DNA of 13,576 nt from Lachnospiraceae bacterium (GTDB taxonomy: Bacteria; Bacillota; Clostridia; Lachnospirales; Lachnospiraceae). The stretch is taken from the NCBI GenBank assembly GCA_900769115.1, contig CAAGFJ010000073.1, positions 1 to 13,576 on the forward strand. Reading direction: 5' to 3'. Below, in pieces: positions 1-7,225 of this stretch; position 1 is the first letter of the stretch, and the number at the start of each line of letters is the position of its first letter. Made by a program: the position numbers and the translations under genes. The notes beneath the pieces are model-generated. The model did not search any database. It worked only from the letters and a program-made list of their open reading frames with translations, and had not been told where the DNA came from.

Positions 1-1
1 G

Positions 2-145
2 GAAGAAGAGGCGAGAAGAGCGGCCGAAGAAGAAGCAAGACGGAAAGCGGAAGAAGAGGCGAGAAGAGCAGCCGAAGAAGAAGCAAGACGGAAAGCGGAA
101 GAAGAGGCGAGAAGAGCGGCCGAAGAAGAAGCAAGACGGAAAGCG
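2..145 (+). repeat. Three tandem 48-bp coding repeats
   Basis: Units lie at 2-49, 50-97 and 98-145 and differ at only one base (gcg versus gca near 70). Each encodes 16 residues made of two 8-residue half-repeats. A diverged part-unit follows from 146. The array probably continues to the left of the window. The near-identity at DNA level, including synonymous positions, points to recent slippage or recombination and to copy-number variation between strains. The + strand is almost entirely purine. Confidence 0.93.
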
Positions 146-892
146 GAGGAAGAAGCTAAAAAGGCTGCATCAGCAAGTGCTTCTGGTGATTATACACTTC
201 CAGTTGGAGCAGAACAATTCCTTGGTAAGTATTTGACAGTGAATGCGATTAGTGATCAGATTGTCAATGCTATTCAGTATATCAATGCACATCCGTCAGA
301 GCCTCGCAATATTGTTATATTAGGACAGTATGGATTTGGTACAACTACAATTGCAGAGGATTTTGCAAGAAGTTTCTATGCGTTGGGAATCTGTAAGAAT
401 AAGACAATTGCAAAGATTAAAGGGAATGCTTTGAATCGCGCTAATATTGGAGATGCCATTGGTAAGTTACAGGGTGGATGTCTTGTGATTGAGAATGCAG
501 GTATCATCACAAATGAGAAATTAGAAGAGATCTATCAGATTGTAAGTAATCCGGATAATGATGTGATCGTAATTATGACAGGACAGATTGAGACATTATC
601 AAGAATTTTCAAAGAGAATGTTTCTATTTCTAATCAGTTTAAGCATTTGATTCAGGTTCACAGAATTACAGATATGGATGTATTTGAGATTGCGAAGAAC
701 CATGCAACCCAATTAGGTTACCCATGTGAGCCGGGTGCTGAGAATAATCTTCGTAGAAGAATGCAGGAGGTAGAGAGTGGTAATCTGGATCGTGTATTGA
801 AGATTGTAGATAATGCGGTTTCTAAGGCACATAACCGTGAGATGACATCGGGTGAGCAGGAGCATCATTTAGTATCATCGGATTTTGAATAA
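2..892 (+). CDS. Charged repeat helix plus degenerate AAA+-like domain protein (5' end outside window)
   Basis: The reading frame is open from the left edge, so the N-terminus is missing; the TTG at 233 is internal and is not a start. Visible residues 1-52 are a 16-residue repeat rich in Glu, Arg and Ala (EEEARRAAEEEARRKA, three copies plus a part). A Ser/Ala linker (about 55-62) and an AAA+-like fold (about 70-280) follow. The P-loop position reads GQYGFGTTT (residues 108-116), so the Walker A lysine is replaced by Thr114. The Walker B position reads CLVIENAG, without the usual Asp-Glu pair. A sensor-1-like strand VIVIMTG follows. The layout resembles CbbX/SpoVK-type AAA+ modules, but the nucleotide-binding residues look lost, so I infer a non-hydrolysing scaffold or regulator. 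The 8-residue period with i/i+4 Glu-Arg pairs fits a single alpha-helix better than a heptad coiled coil. Its true function is unknown to me. A terminator separates it from mreB. Confidence 0.8.
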   Translation, partial: EEEARRAAEEEARRKAEEEARRAAEEEARRKAEEEARRAAEEEARRKAEEEAKKAASASASGDYTLPVGAEQFLGKYLTVNAISDQIVNAIQYINAHPSEPRNIVILGQYGFGTTTIAEDFARSFYALGICKNKTIAKIKGNALNRANIGDAIGKLQGGCLVIENAGIITNEKLEEIYQIVSNPDNDVIVIMTGQIETLSRIFKENVSISNQFKHLIQVHRITDMDVFEIAKNHATQLGYPCEPGAENNLRRRMQEVESGNLDRVLKIVDNAVSKAHNREMTSGEQEHHLVSSDFE

Positions 893-918
893 TCACTAAA
901 TCAATAAACAATAACGGG

Positions 919-965
919 AAAAATACAGAAAAAGCAAAAAAGTATTTGTTTTTTCTGTATTTTTT
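919..965 (+). terminator. AT-rich hairpin terminator after the AAA-like gene
   Basis: A perfect 15-bp inverted repeat has arms at 919-933 and 950-964 around a 16-nt loop, and the right arm ends in a run of T. The stem is mostly A-T with a central TACAG/CTGTA core, weaker than a classic G+C-rich terminator. Its place 27 bp after the stop codon and before the mreB leader supports the call. Confidence 0.7.
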
Positions 966-993
966 GATATTATGTATGTGGATTTATGATAAT
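964..993 (+). promoter_or_regulatory. mreB: Possible sigma-A promoter for mreB-ygiQ
   Basis: TTGATA (964-969) is followed by GATAAT (988-993) at 18 bp spacing; TATGAT (985-990) at 15 bp is an alternative. The start point would be near 1000, giving a short leader before the GGAGG at 1018-1022. The -35 overlaps the tail of the preceding terminator. This is a motif match only in AT-rich DNA. Confidence 0.35.
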
Positions 994-1032
994 TAGGTAT
1001 TTTTGATATAGAGTAACGGAGGAAGAAAGTAT

Positions 1033-2019
1033 ATGTTTGACATGGATATCGGAATTGATTTGGGAACAGCCAATGTTCTTGTGTATGTAAAAGGAAAAGG
1101 TATTGTAATCAATCAACCATCCGTTGTAGCATTTGAAAAGAGAACCAAACGTCTGATTGCAATTGGACAGAAAGCAAAGTTGATGATGGGAAAGGCACCA
1201 GATAATATTGAGGTGATCCGTCCATTAAAGCAGGGGGTTATATCGGATTTTACGGTAACGGAGCGTATGCTGAAGGCCTTTATTGAGACAGCGATGCAGA
1301 AGAAGAGGATGTTAAGCCGACCAAGAATCTGTGTCTGTGTACCAAGTGGTGTAACAGAGGTTGAAAAGCGTGCAGTAGAAGATGCGGTATATCATACAGG
1401 TGCAAAGCATGTTGATATTATGGAAGAACCGATTGCGGCTGCAATTGGTGCAGATATTGATATTTCTCTTCCACGTGGTAATATGATTGTGGATATTGGA
1501 GGAGGAACCAGTGATGTTGCGGTGATCTCCCTTGGAGGAATTGTTGAGAGCAATTCGCTAAAGCTTGCCGGGGATGATTATAATGAGGCAATGATCAAGT
1601 ATATCCGTAGAGCATATAATCTGTTGATTGGGGAACCGACCGCAGAGCGGATCAAGATGACGATTGGATCGGTATATCCAAGAGAAGAGCCGGTTACAAT
1701 GGAAGTGAAAGGAAGGGATCTTGTAACAGGATTTCCTGCAAGGATCATCGTATCATCTGAAGAGACAATTGAAGCATTTGCGGAAGTGACGGCACAGATA
1801 TTAGATACGATTCATAATGTATTGGAGATCTCACCGCCGGAGCTGATTGCAGATATTGCGGAGCATGGCATTGTGTTAAGTGGTGGTGGAAGCTTGATTT
1901 ATGGTATGGATCGTTTAGTAGAAGAAAGCACAGGAATTCATGCTTACGTTGCACCTACTGCATTGGAAGCGGTGGTAGTTGGTGCAGGCAAGTCAGTTGA
2001 TTTTCTGAATAAGAAGTAA
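1033..2019 (+). CDS. mreB: MreB/Mbl-family actin-like cell-shape protein
   Basis: The protein has 328 residues, close to the usual 330-345. It would polymerise beneath the membrane and guide elongasome peptidoglycan synthesis. Visible actin-fold motifs are phosphate-1 GIDLGTANV (7-15), the MEEPIAAAIGA segment that carries the catalytic glutamate (130-140), phosphate-2 DIGGGTSD (154-161) and the adenosine motif LSGGGSLIYG (282-291). The start is set by GGAGG at 1018-1022, 10 nt before ATG. The N-terminus is very short (MFDMD before the first strand) and resembles Mbl slightly more than MreB. No mreC, mreD or minD follows; instead ygiQ begins 17 bp downstream. A stand-alone location is common for Mbl/MreBH-type paralogues in Firmicutes, so MreB versus Mbl cannot be settled here. 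Confidence 0.95.
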   Translation: MFDMDIGIDLGTANVLVYVKGKGIVINQPSVVAFEKRTKRLIAIGQKAKLMMGKAPDNIEVIRPLKQGVISDFTVTERMLKAFIETAMQKKRMLSRPRICVCVPSGVTEVEKRAVEDAVYHTGAKHVDIMEEPIAAAIGADIDISLPRGNMIVDIGGGTSDVAVISLGGIVESNSLKLAGDDYNEAMIKYIRRAYNLLIGEPTAERIKMTIGSVYPREEPVTMEVKGRDLVTGFPARIIVSSEETIEAFAEVTAQILDTIHNVLEISPPELIADIAEHGIVLSGGGSLIYGMDRLVEESTGIHAYVAPTALEAVVVGAGKSVDFLNKK

Positions 2020-2036
2020 TAATTAGGATAAAAAGA

Positions 2037-4001
2037 ATGGGATATTTACCAATTACAAGACAGGAAATGAAACAAGCAGGATGGGTACAGCCAGACTTTG
2101 TCTGTGTGACAGGGGATGCGTATGTAGACCATCCTTCTTTTGGTACTGCAATTATATCAAGAGTATTAGAAGCACATGGTTATAAAGTGGCAATTCTTCC
2201 ACAGCCTGACTGGAAGGATGATGCAAGTATTACAGAATTCGGGAAGCCGAGGCTTGGCTTCCTGGTAAATGCCGGTAATATGGATTCTATGGTTAATCAC
2301 TATTCGGTATCGAAAAAACGGCGGAGGATGGATGCGTATACACCGGGTGGAGTTGCAGGGAAAAGACCGGATTATGCAACGATTGTATATTGTAATCTGA
2401 TCAAAAGAACCTATAAGGATGTACCAATTATTATCGGAGGAATTGAAGCGAGTCTGCGGCGTATGGCACATTATGATTATTGGTCCGATAAGCTAAAACG
2501 CTCTATTCTGATGGATTCTGGTGCTGATCTGCTGATCTATGGAATGGGGGAACATGCCATTGTAGAGGTGGCTGATGCGTTGGAAAGTGGACTTGCAGTG
2601 GGGGATATTACATTTATTGCAGGCACAGTCTATAAGACGCGGGAGATTGAACAGGTATATGATGGGATAGAACTGCCAGAGTATCAACAGATGGTAGAAG
2701 ATAAGATTGAATATGCCAAAAGCTTCGCAATCCAATATCAGAATACAGATCCGTTTTCTGCAAAACCATTGATTGAAAAATACGGTGAGAAACGATATGT
2801 GGTGCAGAATCCACCAGCTATGCCGCTGACAATGCAGGAGATGGATGATGTGTATGAGCTTCCATATATGAGAAATTATCATCCGTCTTATGAAAAAATG
2901 GGTGGGGTTCCTGCAATTGCAGAGATCAAATTTTCACTGACAAGTAACCGGGGATGTTTTGGAGGGTGCAGTTTCTGTGCACTTACCTTTCATCAGGGAC
3001 GTATTGTACAGTGCCGAAGTCACGAATCTCTGGTCAGGGAAGCAATTCTCATGACGAAGGAGCCGGATTTCAAAGGATATATTCATGACGTGGGTGGTCC
3101 GACGGCGAATTTCCGTGCACCTGCCTGTCAGAAACAGATGAAGGTGGGTGTATGTACGAATAAGCAATGCCTGTTTCCGCAGCCATGTAAGAATCTGAAA
3201 GCAGATCATTCTGATTATATTGAGCTACTGCGAAAATTACGGGCGCTTCCTGGCGTGAAAAAGGTCTTTATTCGATCGGGGATCCGGTTTGATTATGTGT
3301 TGGCAGATCCGAAAGATGATTTTTTGAAGGAATTATGTCAGTATCATATTAGTGGTCAGTTGCGGGTTGCACCGGAGCATGTAGCAGATCCGGTGCTTAA
3401 GATGATGGGTAAACCGGAAAATGCAGTATATCGCAGATTTGTTGATAAATTCTATCAGATCAACAAGAGGATTGGAAAGGAACAATATCTGGTGCCATAT
3501 CTGATGTCGTCGCATCCGGGTTCCGGACTAAAGGAAGCGGTGACATTAGCGGAACATATCCGGGATCTTGGATATATGCCGGAGCAGGTGCAGGATTTTT
3601 ATCCAACCCCATCGACAATGTCGACATGTATGTATTATACAGGTGTTGATCCAAGAACGCTGCAGGAAGTGTATGTGCCGAAGAATCCACATGAGAAGGC
3701 AATGCAAAGAGCATTGATCCAGTACAGAGTGCCGGAGAATTATGAACTGGTGAAGGAGGCACTGCTTAAGGCAGGAAGGAATGATCTGATTGGGTTTGAC
3801 AGGAATTGTCTGATTCCTCCAAGAAAGTTTAAGGCAGAACATGATAAAAAGGGCAGACAGGAGAAAACAGACCAGAATCGGAATCACCCAAAAACGCCTG
3901 GGAATCATAACAAAATGGGGCGTAGAAAGGGTTCGGGAAATGACCGAAGGTCCTCAAATGGTAATTCTATGCGAAAAGGACATGCAAATAAAAAACGTTA
4001 A
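2037..4001 (+). CDS. ygiQ: YgiQ family radical SAM protein
   Basis: The protein has 654 residues, within the YgiQ family range. The N-terminal domain contains the family signature VTGDAYVDHPSFG (about 25-37), typical of its cobalamin-binding-like UPF0313 region. The radical SAM cluster motif is C307-x3-C311-x2-C314 (RGCFGGCSFCA), which would hold a [4Fe-4S] cluster and SAM. A second cysteine cluster (VCTNKQCLFPQPCKNL) and the segment QDFYPTPSTMSTCMYYTG are also family marks. The reaction is not established for this family. The start ATG has a weak upstream AGGAT and sits 17 bp after the mreB stop, which suggests co-transcription and perhaps coupling. The last ~55 residues are a Lys/Arg/Asn/Gly-rich, probably disordered tail that could bind RNA (inference). 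I see no convincing terminator after the gene. Confidence 0.95.
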   Translation: MGYLPITRQEMKQAGWVQPDFVCVTGDAYVDHPSFGTAIISRVLEAHGYKVAILPQPDWKDDASITEFGKPRLGFLVNAGNMDSMVNHYSVSKKRRRMDAYTPGGVAGKRPDYATIVYCNLIKRTYKDVPIIIGGIEASLRRMAHYDYWSDKLKRSILMDSGADLLIYGMGEHAIVEVADALESGLAVGDITFIAGTVYKTREIEQVYDGIELPEYQQMVEDKIEYAKSFAIQYQNTDPFSAKPLIEKYGEKRYVVQNPPAMPLTMQEMDDVYELPYMRNYHPSYEKMGGVPAIAEIKFSLTSNRGCFGGCSFCALTFHQGRIVQCRSHESLVREAILMTKEPDFKGYIHDVGGPTANFRAPACQKQMKVGVCTNKQCLFPQPCKNLKADHSDYIELLRKLRALPGVKKVFIRSGIRFDYVLADPKDDFLKELCQYHISGQLRVAPEHVADPVLKMMGKPENAVYRRFVDKFYQINKRIGKEQYLVPYLMSSHPGSGLKEAVTLAEHIRDLGYMPEQVQDFYPTPSTMSTCMYYTGVDPRTLQEVYVPKNPHEKAMQRALIQYRVPENYELVKEALLKAGRNDLIGFDRNCLIPPRKFKAEHDKKGRQEKTDQNRNHPKTPGNHNKMGRRKGSGNDRRSSNGNSMRKGHANKKR

Positions 4002-4071
4002 CGTCGAATTTTGTTTTAAAAAAAGAACATAAAATAGGTATGTTTTTCAAGGTTTGCGTGGGGATATTTGG

Positions 4072-4100
4072 TTGCAACTTAAAAAAATATATGTTATCAT
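4072..4100 (+). promoter_or_regulatory. thl: Promoter of the butyrate operon
   Basis: TTGCAA (4072-4077) and TATCAT (4095-4100) are separated by exactly 17 bp, with a TGn extended -10 element (TGT at 4092-4094). The predicted start near 4107 leaves a leader of about 55 nt before the thl ATG. This is the best sigma-A match in the window and fits the expected strong expression of the pathway. Confidence 0.65.
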
Positions 4101-4108
4101 GAAAACAG
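4091..4108 (+). promoter_or_regulatory. Possible Rex-type redox operator
   Basis: The 18-bp site reads ATGTTATCATGAAAACAG. Compared with the Rex consensus TTGTTAA-N4-TTAACAA it keeps the core TGTTA and has AAACA in place of TAACA at the correct spacing: 9 of 14 fixed positions match. It covers the -10 box and predicted start, where a repressor would block transcription. Rex is known to control crt-bcd-etf-type operons in clostridia. The match is imperfect and could arise by chance. Confidence 0.3.
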
Positions 4109-4114
4109 ATTGTG

Positions 4115-4133
4115 TGATGATTTCTTTTCATCA
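4115..4133 (+). promoter_or_regulatory. Small hairpin in the thl leader
   Basis: TGATGA (4115-4120) and TCATCA (4128-4133) form a perfect 6-bp inverted repeat with a 7-nt loop, just inside the predicted 5' end of the transcript. A short 5' hairpin of this kind can protect an mRNA from decay; it could also be an operator half-site pair. No role can be assigned from sequence. Confidence 0.3.
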
Positions 4134-4162
4134 GCAAAATTTTAAACGGAGGATATTTCATT

Positions 4163-5344
4163 ATGTCAAAAAAAGTTGTTTTAGCTGGCGCTTGTCGTAC
4201 AGCAATCGGAACTATGGGTGGTGGATTGAGCACAACTCCAGCTCCAGTTTTAGGTTCTATTGTTATTAAGGAAGCTATTAAAAGAGCAGGCGTTCCTGCT
4301 GATCAGGTAGACCATGTATATATGGGTTGTGTAATCCAGGCAGGTCTTGGTCAGAACGTTGCACGTCAGGCATCTATTAACGCAGGTTTACCAATTGAGA
4401 CACCAGCCGTAACCGTTAACGTTGTTTGTGGTTCGGGTCTTAACTGTGTCAATATGGCTGCTCAGATGATTCAGGCTGGCGATGCTGATATCGTTGTTGC
4501 AGGTGGTATGGAGAATATGTCTATGGCTCCTTACGCATTAAAGCAGGCACGTTTCGGATATAGAATGGGTAACAACACTATGGTGGATACCATGGTTAAT
4601 GATGCATTATGGGATGCATTCAATGATTATCATATGGGTATCACTGCTGAGAACGTATGTGAGAAGTATGGTATCACAAGAGAAGAGTTAGATGCATTTG
4701 CAGCTAAGTCTCAGCAGAAGGCAGCAGCAGCAGTTGAGTCTGGTGCATTCAAAGACGAGATCGTTCCTGTAGAAGTTAAGAAGAAGAAAGAGACTGTTAT
4801 CTTTGATACAGATGAAGGTCCACGTCCTGGTACAACAGCAGAGAGCATTGCTAAGCTTCGTCCGGCATTCAAGAAAGATGGTATCGTTACAGCAGCTAAC
4901 TCATCAGGAATTAATGATGGTGCAGCAGCAGTTGTTGTTATGAGCGAAGAGAAAGCAAAAGAGTTAGGCGTTACACCTATGGCTACATTTGTTGCTGGTG
5001 CATTAGGTGGTGTTGATCCTTCTATCATGGGTGTAGGTCCTGTTGCTTCTACTAAGAAGGTAATGGCTAAGACAGGATACAAGATTGAGGACTTCGATAT
5101 CATCGAGGCTAATGAGGCATTTGCTGCACAGTCAATCGCTGTACAGAAAGATCTTGGGTTTACAGATGAGCAGTTGAATCCAAATGGTGGTGCAATTGCA
5201 CTTGGACATCCGGTAGGAGCTTCTGGATGCCGTATCCTTGTTACATTATTACATGAGATGGTTAAGAAGGATGCGAAGAAAGGTCTTGCTACACTTTGTA
5301 TCGGTGGTGGTATGGGCTGCTCTACTATCGTAGAGAGAGACTAA
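4163..5344 (+). CDS. thl: Acetyl-CoA acetyltransferase (thiolase)
   Basis: The protein has 393 residues, the standard length for a biosynthetic thiolase. It condenses two acetyl-CoA to acetoacetyl-CoA in the cytoplasm, the entry step to butyrate. The catalytic set is intact: acyl-accepting Cys89 in VVCGSGLNC, His349 in ALGHPVGASG and Cys379 in LCIGGGMG near the C-terminus. The start is fixed by GGAGG at 4148-4152, 10 nt before ATG, and the N-terminus MSKKVVLAGACRTAIG aligns with the usual thiolase start. It is the first gene of the operon, with crt 45 bp downstream. Codon use is rich in GTT, GCT and GGT, as expected for an abundant enzyme. Specificity for short chains is inferred from the context with crt, hbd and bcd. 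Confidence 0.97.
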   Translation: MSKKVVLAGACRTAIGTMGGGLSTTPAPVLGSIVIKEAIKRAGVPADQVDHVYMGCVIQAGLGQNVARQASINAGLPIETPAVTVNVVCGSGLNCVNMAAQMIQAGDADIVVAGGMENMSMAPYALKQARFGYRMGNNTMVDTMVNDALWDAFNDYHMGITAENVCEKYGITREELDAFAAKSQQKAAAAVESGAFKDEIVPVEVKKKKETVIFDTDEGPRPGTTAESIAKLRPAFKKDGIVTAANSSGINDGAAAVVVMSEEKAKELGVTPMATFVAGALGGVDPSIMGVGPVASTKKVMAKTGYKIEDFDIIEANEAFAAQSIAVQKDLGFTDEQLNPNGGAIALGHPVGASGCRILVTLLHEMVKKDAKKGLATLCIGGGMGCSTIVERD

Positions 5345-5389
5345 TCCATAGACGGTAGTTTGCAGTATTTTAATGAAGGAGATTCAATC

Positions 5390-6181
5390 ATGGAATTTAT
5401 CACATATGAGCAGGACGGATTTGTAGGTGTTATTACAATCAATCGTCCAAAGGCACTTAATGCTTTGAACAGCCAGGTATTAGAGGAGTTGAATGCAACA
5501 TTAGATGCGGTAGATTTAGATGCTACGAGAGCATTAGTATTAACTGGTGCAGGCGAGAAGTCATTTGTTGCAGGTGCTGATATCGGAGAGATGTCTACCC
5601 TTACTAAGGCAGAGGGTGAAGCATTTGGTAAGAAAGGTAATGACGTATTCCGCAAGTTAGAGACATTTCCAATTCCTGTTATTGCAGCAGTGAACGGATT
5701 TGCTTTGGGTGGTGGATGCGAGATTTCTATGAGCTGTGATATTCGTATCTGTTCTGAGAATGCAATCTTTGGACAGCCTGAGGTAGGTCTTGGAATTACA
5801 CCTGGATTTGGTGGAACACAGAGACTGGCTCGTCTGGTTGGTCCTGGAATGGCAAAGCAGATGATCTACACAGCACGTAACATCAAGGCAGATGAGGCAT
5901 ATCGTATTGGTCTTGTGAATGCGGTATATCCATTAGAGGAGCTGATTCCGGCCGCTAAGAAGCTTGCTGCAGGTATTGCTGCACAGGCTCCAATTGCAGT
6001 TCGTAACTGCAAGAAGGCAATTAACGATGGATTACAGGTAGATATGGATCAGGCAATCGTGATCGAAGAGAAGTTATTCGGTGATTGTTTTGAGACAGAA
6101 GATCAGAAGGCTGGAATGGGTAACTTCTTAGAGAAAGACAAAGAGAAGAAGTTGAAAGTAGTTCCTTTCCAGAACAAATAA
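5390..6181 (+). CDS. crt: Crotonase (3-hydroxybutyryl-CoA dehydratase)
   Basis: The protein has 263 residues and belongs to the enoyl-CoA hydratase/isomerase superfamily. It dehydrates 3-hydroxybutyryl-CoA to crotonyl-CoA. The two catalytic glutamates are present: Glu111 in GGGCEISMSCD and Glu131 in GQPEVGLGITPG. The oxyanion-hole segments AGADIGEM (61-68) and FALGGG (104-109) are also intact. A longer frame begins with TTG at 5360, but AAGGAG at 5376-5381 with 8-nt spacing selects ATG 5390, and the protein then starts at the usual first strand. It lies between thl and hbd. A 134-bp gap with a strong hairpin follows, the largest gap inside the operon. Confidence 0.96.
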   Translation: MEFITYEQDGFVGVITINRPKALNALNSQVLEELNATLDAVDLDATRALVLTGAGEKSFVAGADIGEMSTLTKAEGEAFGKKGNDVFRKLETFPIPVIAAVNGFALGGGCEISMSCDIRICSENAIFGQPEVGLGITPGFGGTQRLARLVGPGMAKQMIYTARNIKADEAYRIGLVNAVYPLEELIPAAKKLAAGIAAQAPIAVRNCKKAINDGLQVDMDQAIVIEEKLFGDCFETEDQKAGMGNFLEKDKEKKLKVVPFQNK

Positions 6182-6196
6182 TTACATTGTTTTTAC

Positions 6197-6232
6197 CATA
6201 TTTAGGATGGCCATTTGACCATCCTAAATGTG
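6197..6232 (+). promoter_or_regulatory. Intra-operon hairpin between crt and hbd
   Basis: Arms at 6197-6210 and 6219-6232 pair over 14 bp (one G-U pair) around an 8-nt loop, beginning 15 nt after the crt stop. No T-run follows on either strand, so this is not a typical intrinsic terminator. A 3' stabiliser for thl-crt mRNA or a processing site are the likelier roles (inference). Confidence 0.7.
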
Positions 6233-6315
6233 TGAAATAGGAGATGCCGTACAAACGAAACGTAAATGAATTTGTCGGTCATATCCACAAATATATTTTT
6301 TAGGAGGACAAAAGA

Positions 6316-7188
6316 ATGAAAGTTGGCGTTATTGGTGCAGGTACCATGGGTCAGGGTATTGCAAAAGCTTTCGCTCAGGTAGATGGTTATGAAGTAGCAC
6401 TTTGTGACATCAAGCAGGAGTGGGCTGAAGGTGGTAAGGATAAGATTGCAAAGGGATATGCAAGACTTGTTGAAAAAGGAAAGATGACACAGGAGAAGGT
6501 GGATGGAATTCTTGCAAGCATCACACCTGGTCTTAAGGAAGATCTTTGTGCAGATTGCGATCTGATCGTAGAAGCTGCATTTGAGAATATGGAAGTTAAG
6601 AAGACTACTTTTTCTGAGTTAGATAAGATTGCTAAGCCGGAGTGTATCTTTGCTTCTAACACATCAAGCCTTTCTATCACAGAGATTGGTAACGGACTTA
6701 CTCGTCCAATGATCGGTATGCATTTCTTCAATCCTGCTGATCGTATGAAGTTAGTTGAGGTTATTGCTGGTGTGAATACTCCTCAGGAGACAGTTGATAC
6801 AATCGTTAAGATTTCAGAAGAGATTGGTAAGACTCCTGTTCAGGTTAATGAAGCTGCAGGCTTCGTTGTTAACCGTATCTTAGTTCCAATGATCAATGAA
6901 GCAGCATTTATCAAGATGGAAGGTGTATCTGATATCGCTGGTATCGATTCTGCTATGAAGCTTGGTGCTAATCATCCAATGGGACCTCTTGAGTTAGGTG
7001 ATTTCATTGGTCTTGATATTTGTCTTGCAATCATGGATGTTCTTTATGCTGAGACAGGTGACAGCAAGTATCGTGCTTGTCCATTGCTTCGTAAGATGGT
7101 TCGTGGCGGCAACCTTGGTGTTAAGAGTGGTAAGGGATTCTATGTATATAATGCTGACCGCACTAAGACACCTGTTGATGCTCAGTAA
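6316..7188 (+). CDS. hbd: 3-hydroxybutyryl-CoA dehydrogenase
   Basis: The protein has 290 residues, typical for bacterial Hbd. It reduces acetoacetyl-CoA to 3-hydroxybutyryl-CoA with NAD(P)H. The Rossmann motif GAGTMGQG lies at residues 7-14, followed by the acidic residue of CDIKQ at 31 that favours NAD over NADP (inference). The catalytic set known from the family is present: Ser117 in NTSSL, His136 in GMHFFNP, Glu148 in KLVEVI and Asn186 in FVVNR. The C-terminal domain carries the dimerisation segment LGANHPMGPLELGDFIGLD. AGGAGG around 6302-6307 sits 8 nt before ATG. The stop codon lies in the left part of a small 7-bp inverted repeat, and bcd follows 37 bp downstream. Confidence 0.97.
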   Translation: MKVGVIGAGTMGQGIAKAFAQVDGYEVALCDIKQEWAEGGKDKIAKGYARLVEKGKMTQEKVDGILASITPGLKEDLCADCDLIVEAAFENMEVKKTTFSELDKIAKPECIFASNTSSLSITEIGNGLTRPMIGMHFFNPADRMKLVEVIAGVNTPQETVDTIVKISEEIGKTPVQVNEAAGFVVNRILVPMINEAAFIKMEGVSDIAGIDSAMKLGANHPMGPLELGDFIGLDICLAIMDVLYAETGDSKYRACPLLRKMVRGGNLGVKSGKGFYVYNADRTKTPVDAQ

Positions 7189-7198
7189 TTATGAGCAT
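7178..7198 (+). promoter_or_regulatory. Short inverted repeat spanning the hbd stop
   Basis: ATGCTCA (7178-7184) and TGAGCAT (7192-7198) are perfect complements with a 7-nt loop that contains most of the stop codon. The stem would lie 12 nt before the bcd Shine-Dalgarno. It has no T-run, so it is not a terminator. It may modulate mRNA stability or may be chance. Confidence 0.3.
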
Positions 7199-7225
7199 AA
7201 GAATGTAATAGGAGGATAATTACAA

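Noticed and set aside
233..892. Separate gene starting at TTG 233
   Set aside because: The frame is open without a stop from base 2 through 233, there is no ribosome binding site before the TTG, and the sequence upstream encodes a coherent repeat helix; it is the internal part of a longer gene.
2166..3908. Several minus-strand frames opposite ygiQ
   Set aside because: They overlap a full-length conserved protein, show no domain features and are rich in His, Ile and Cys, typical of antisense shadows.
3995..4004. Perfect 10-bp palindrome ACGTTAACGT across the ygiQ stop
   Set aside because: It has no flanking stem extension or T-run and no known operator matches; single short palindromes are expected by chance.
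4011..4030. Second Rex-like site TTGTT...AACAT upstream of the thl promoter
   Set aside because: The half-sites are 10 bp apart instead of 8 and lie well above the -35; a chance AT-rich match.
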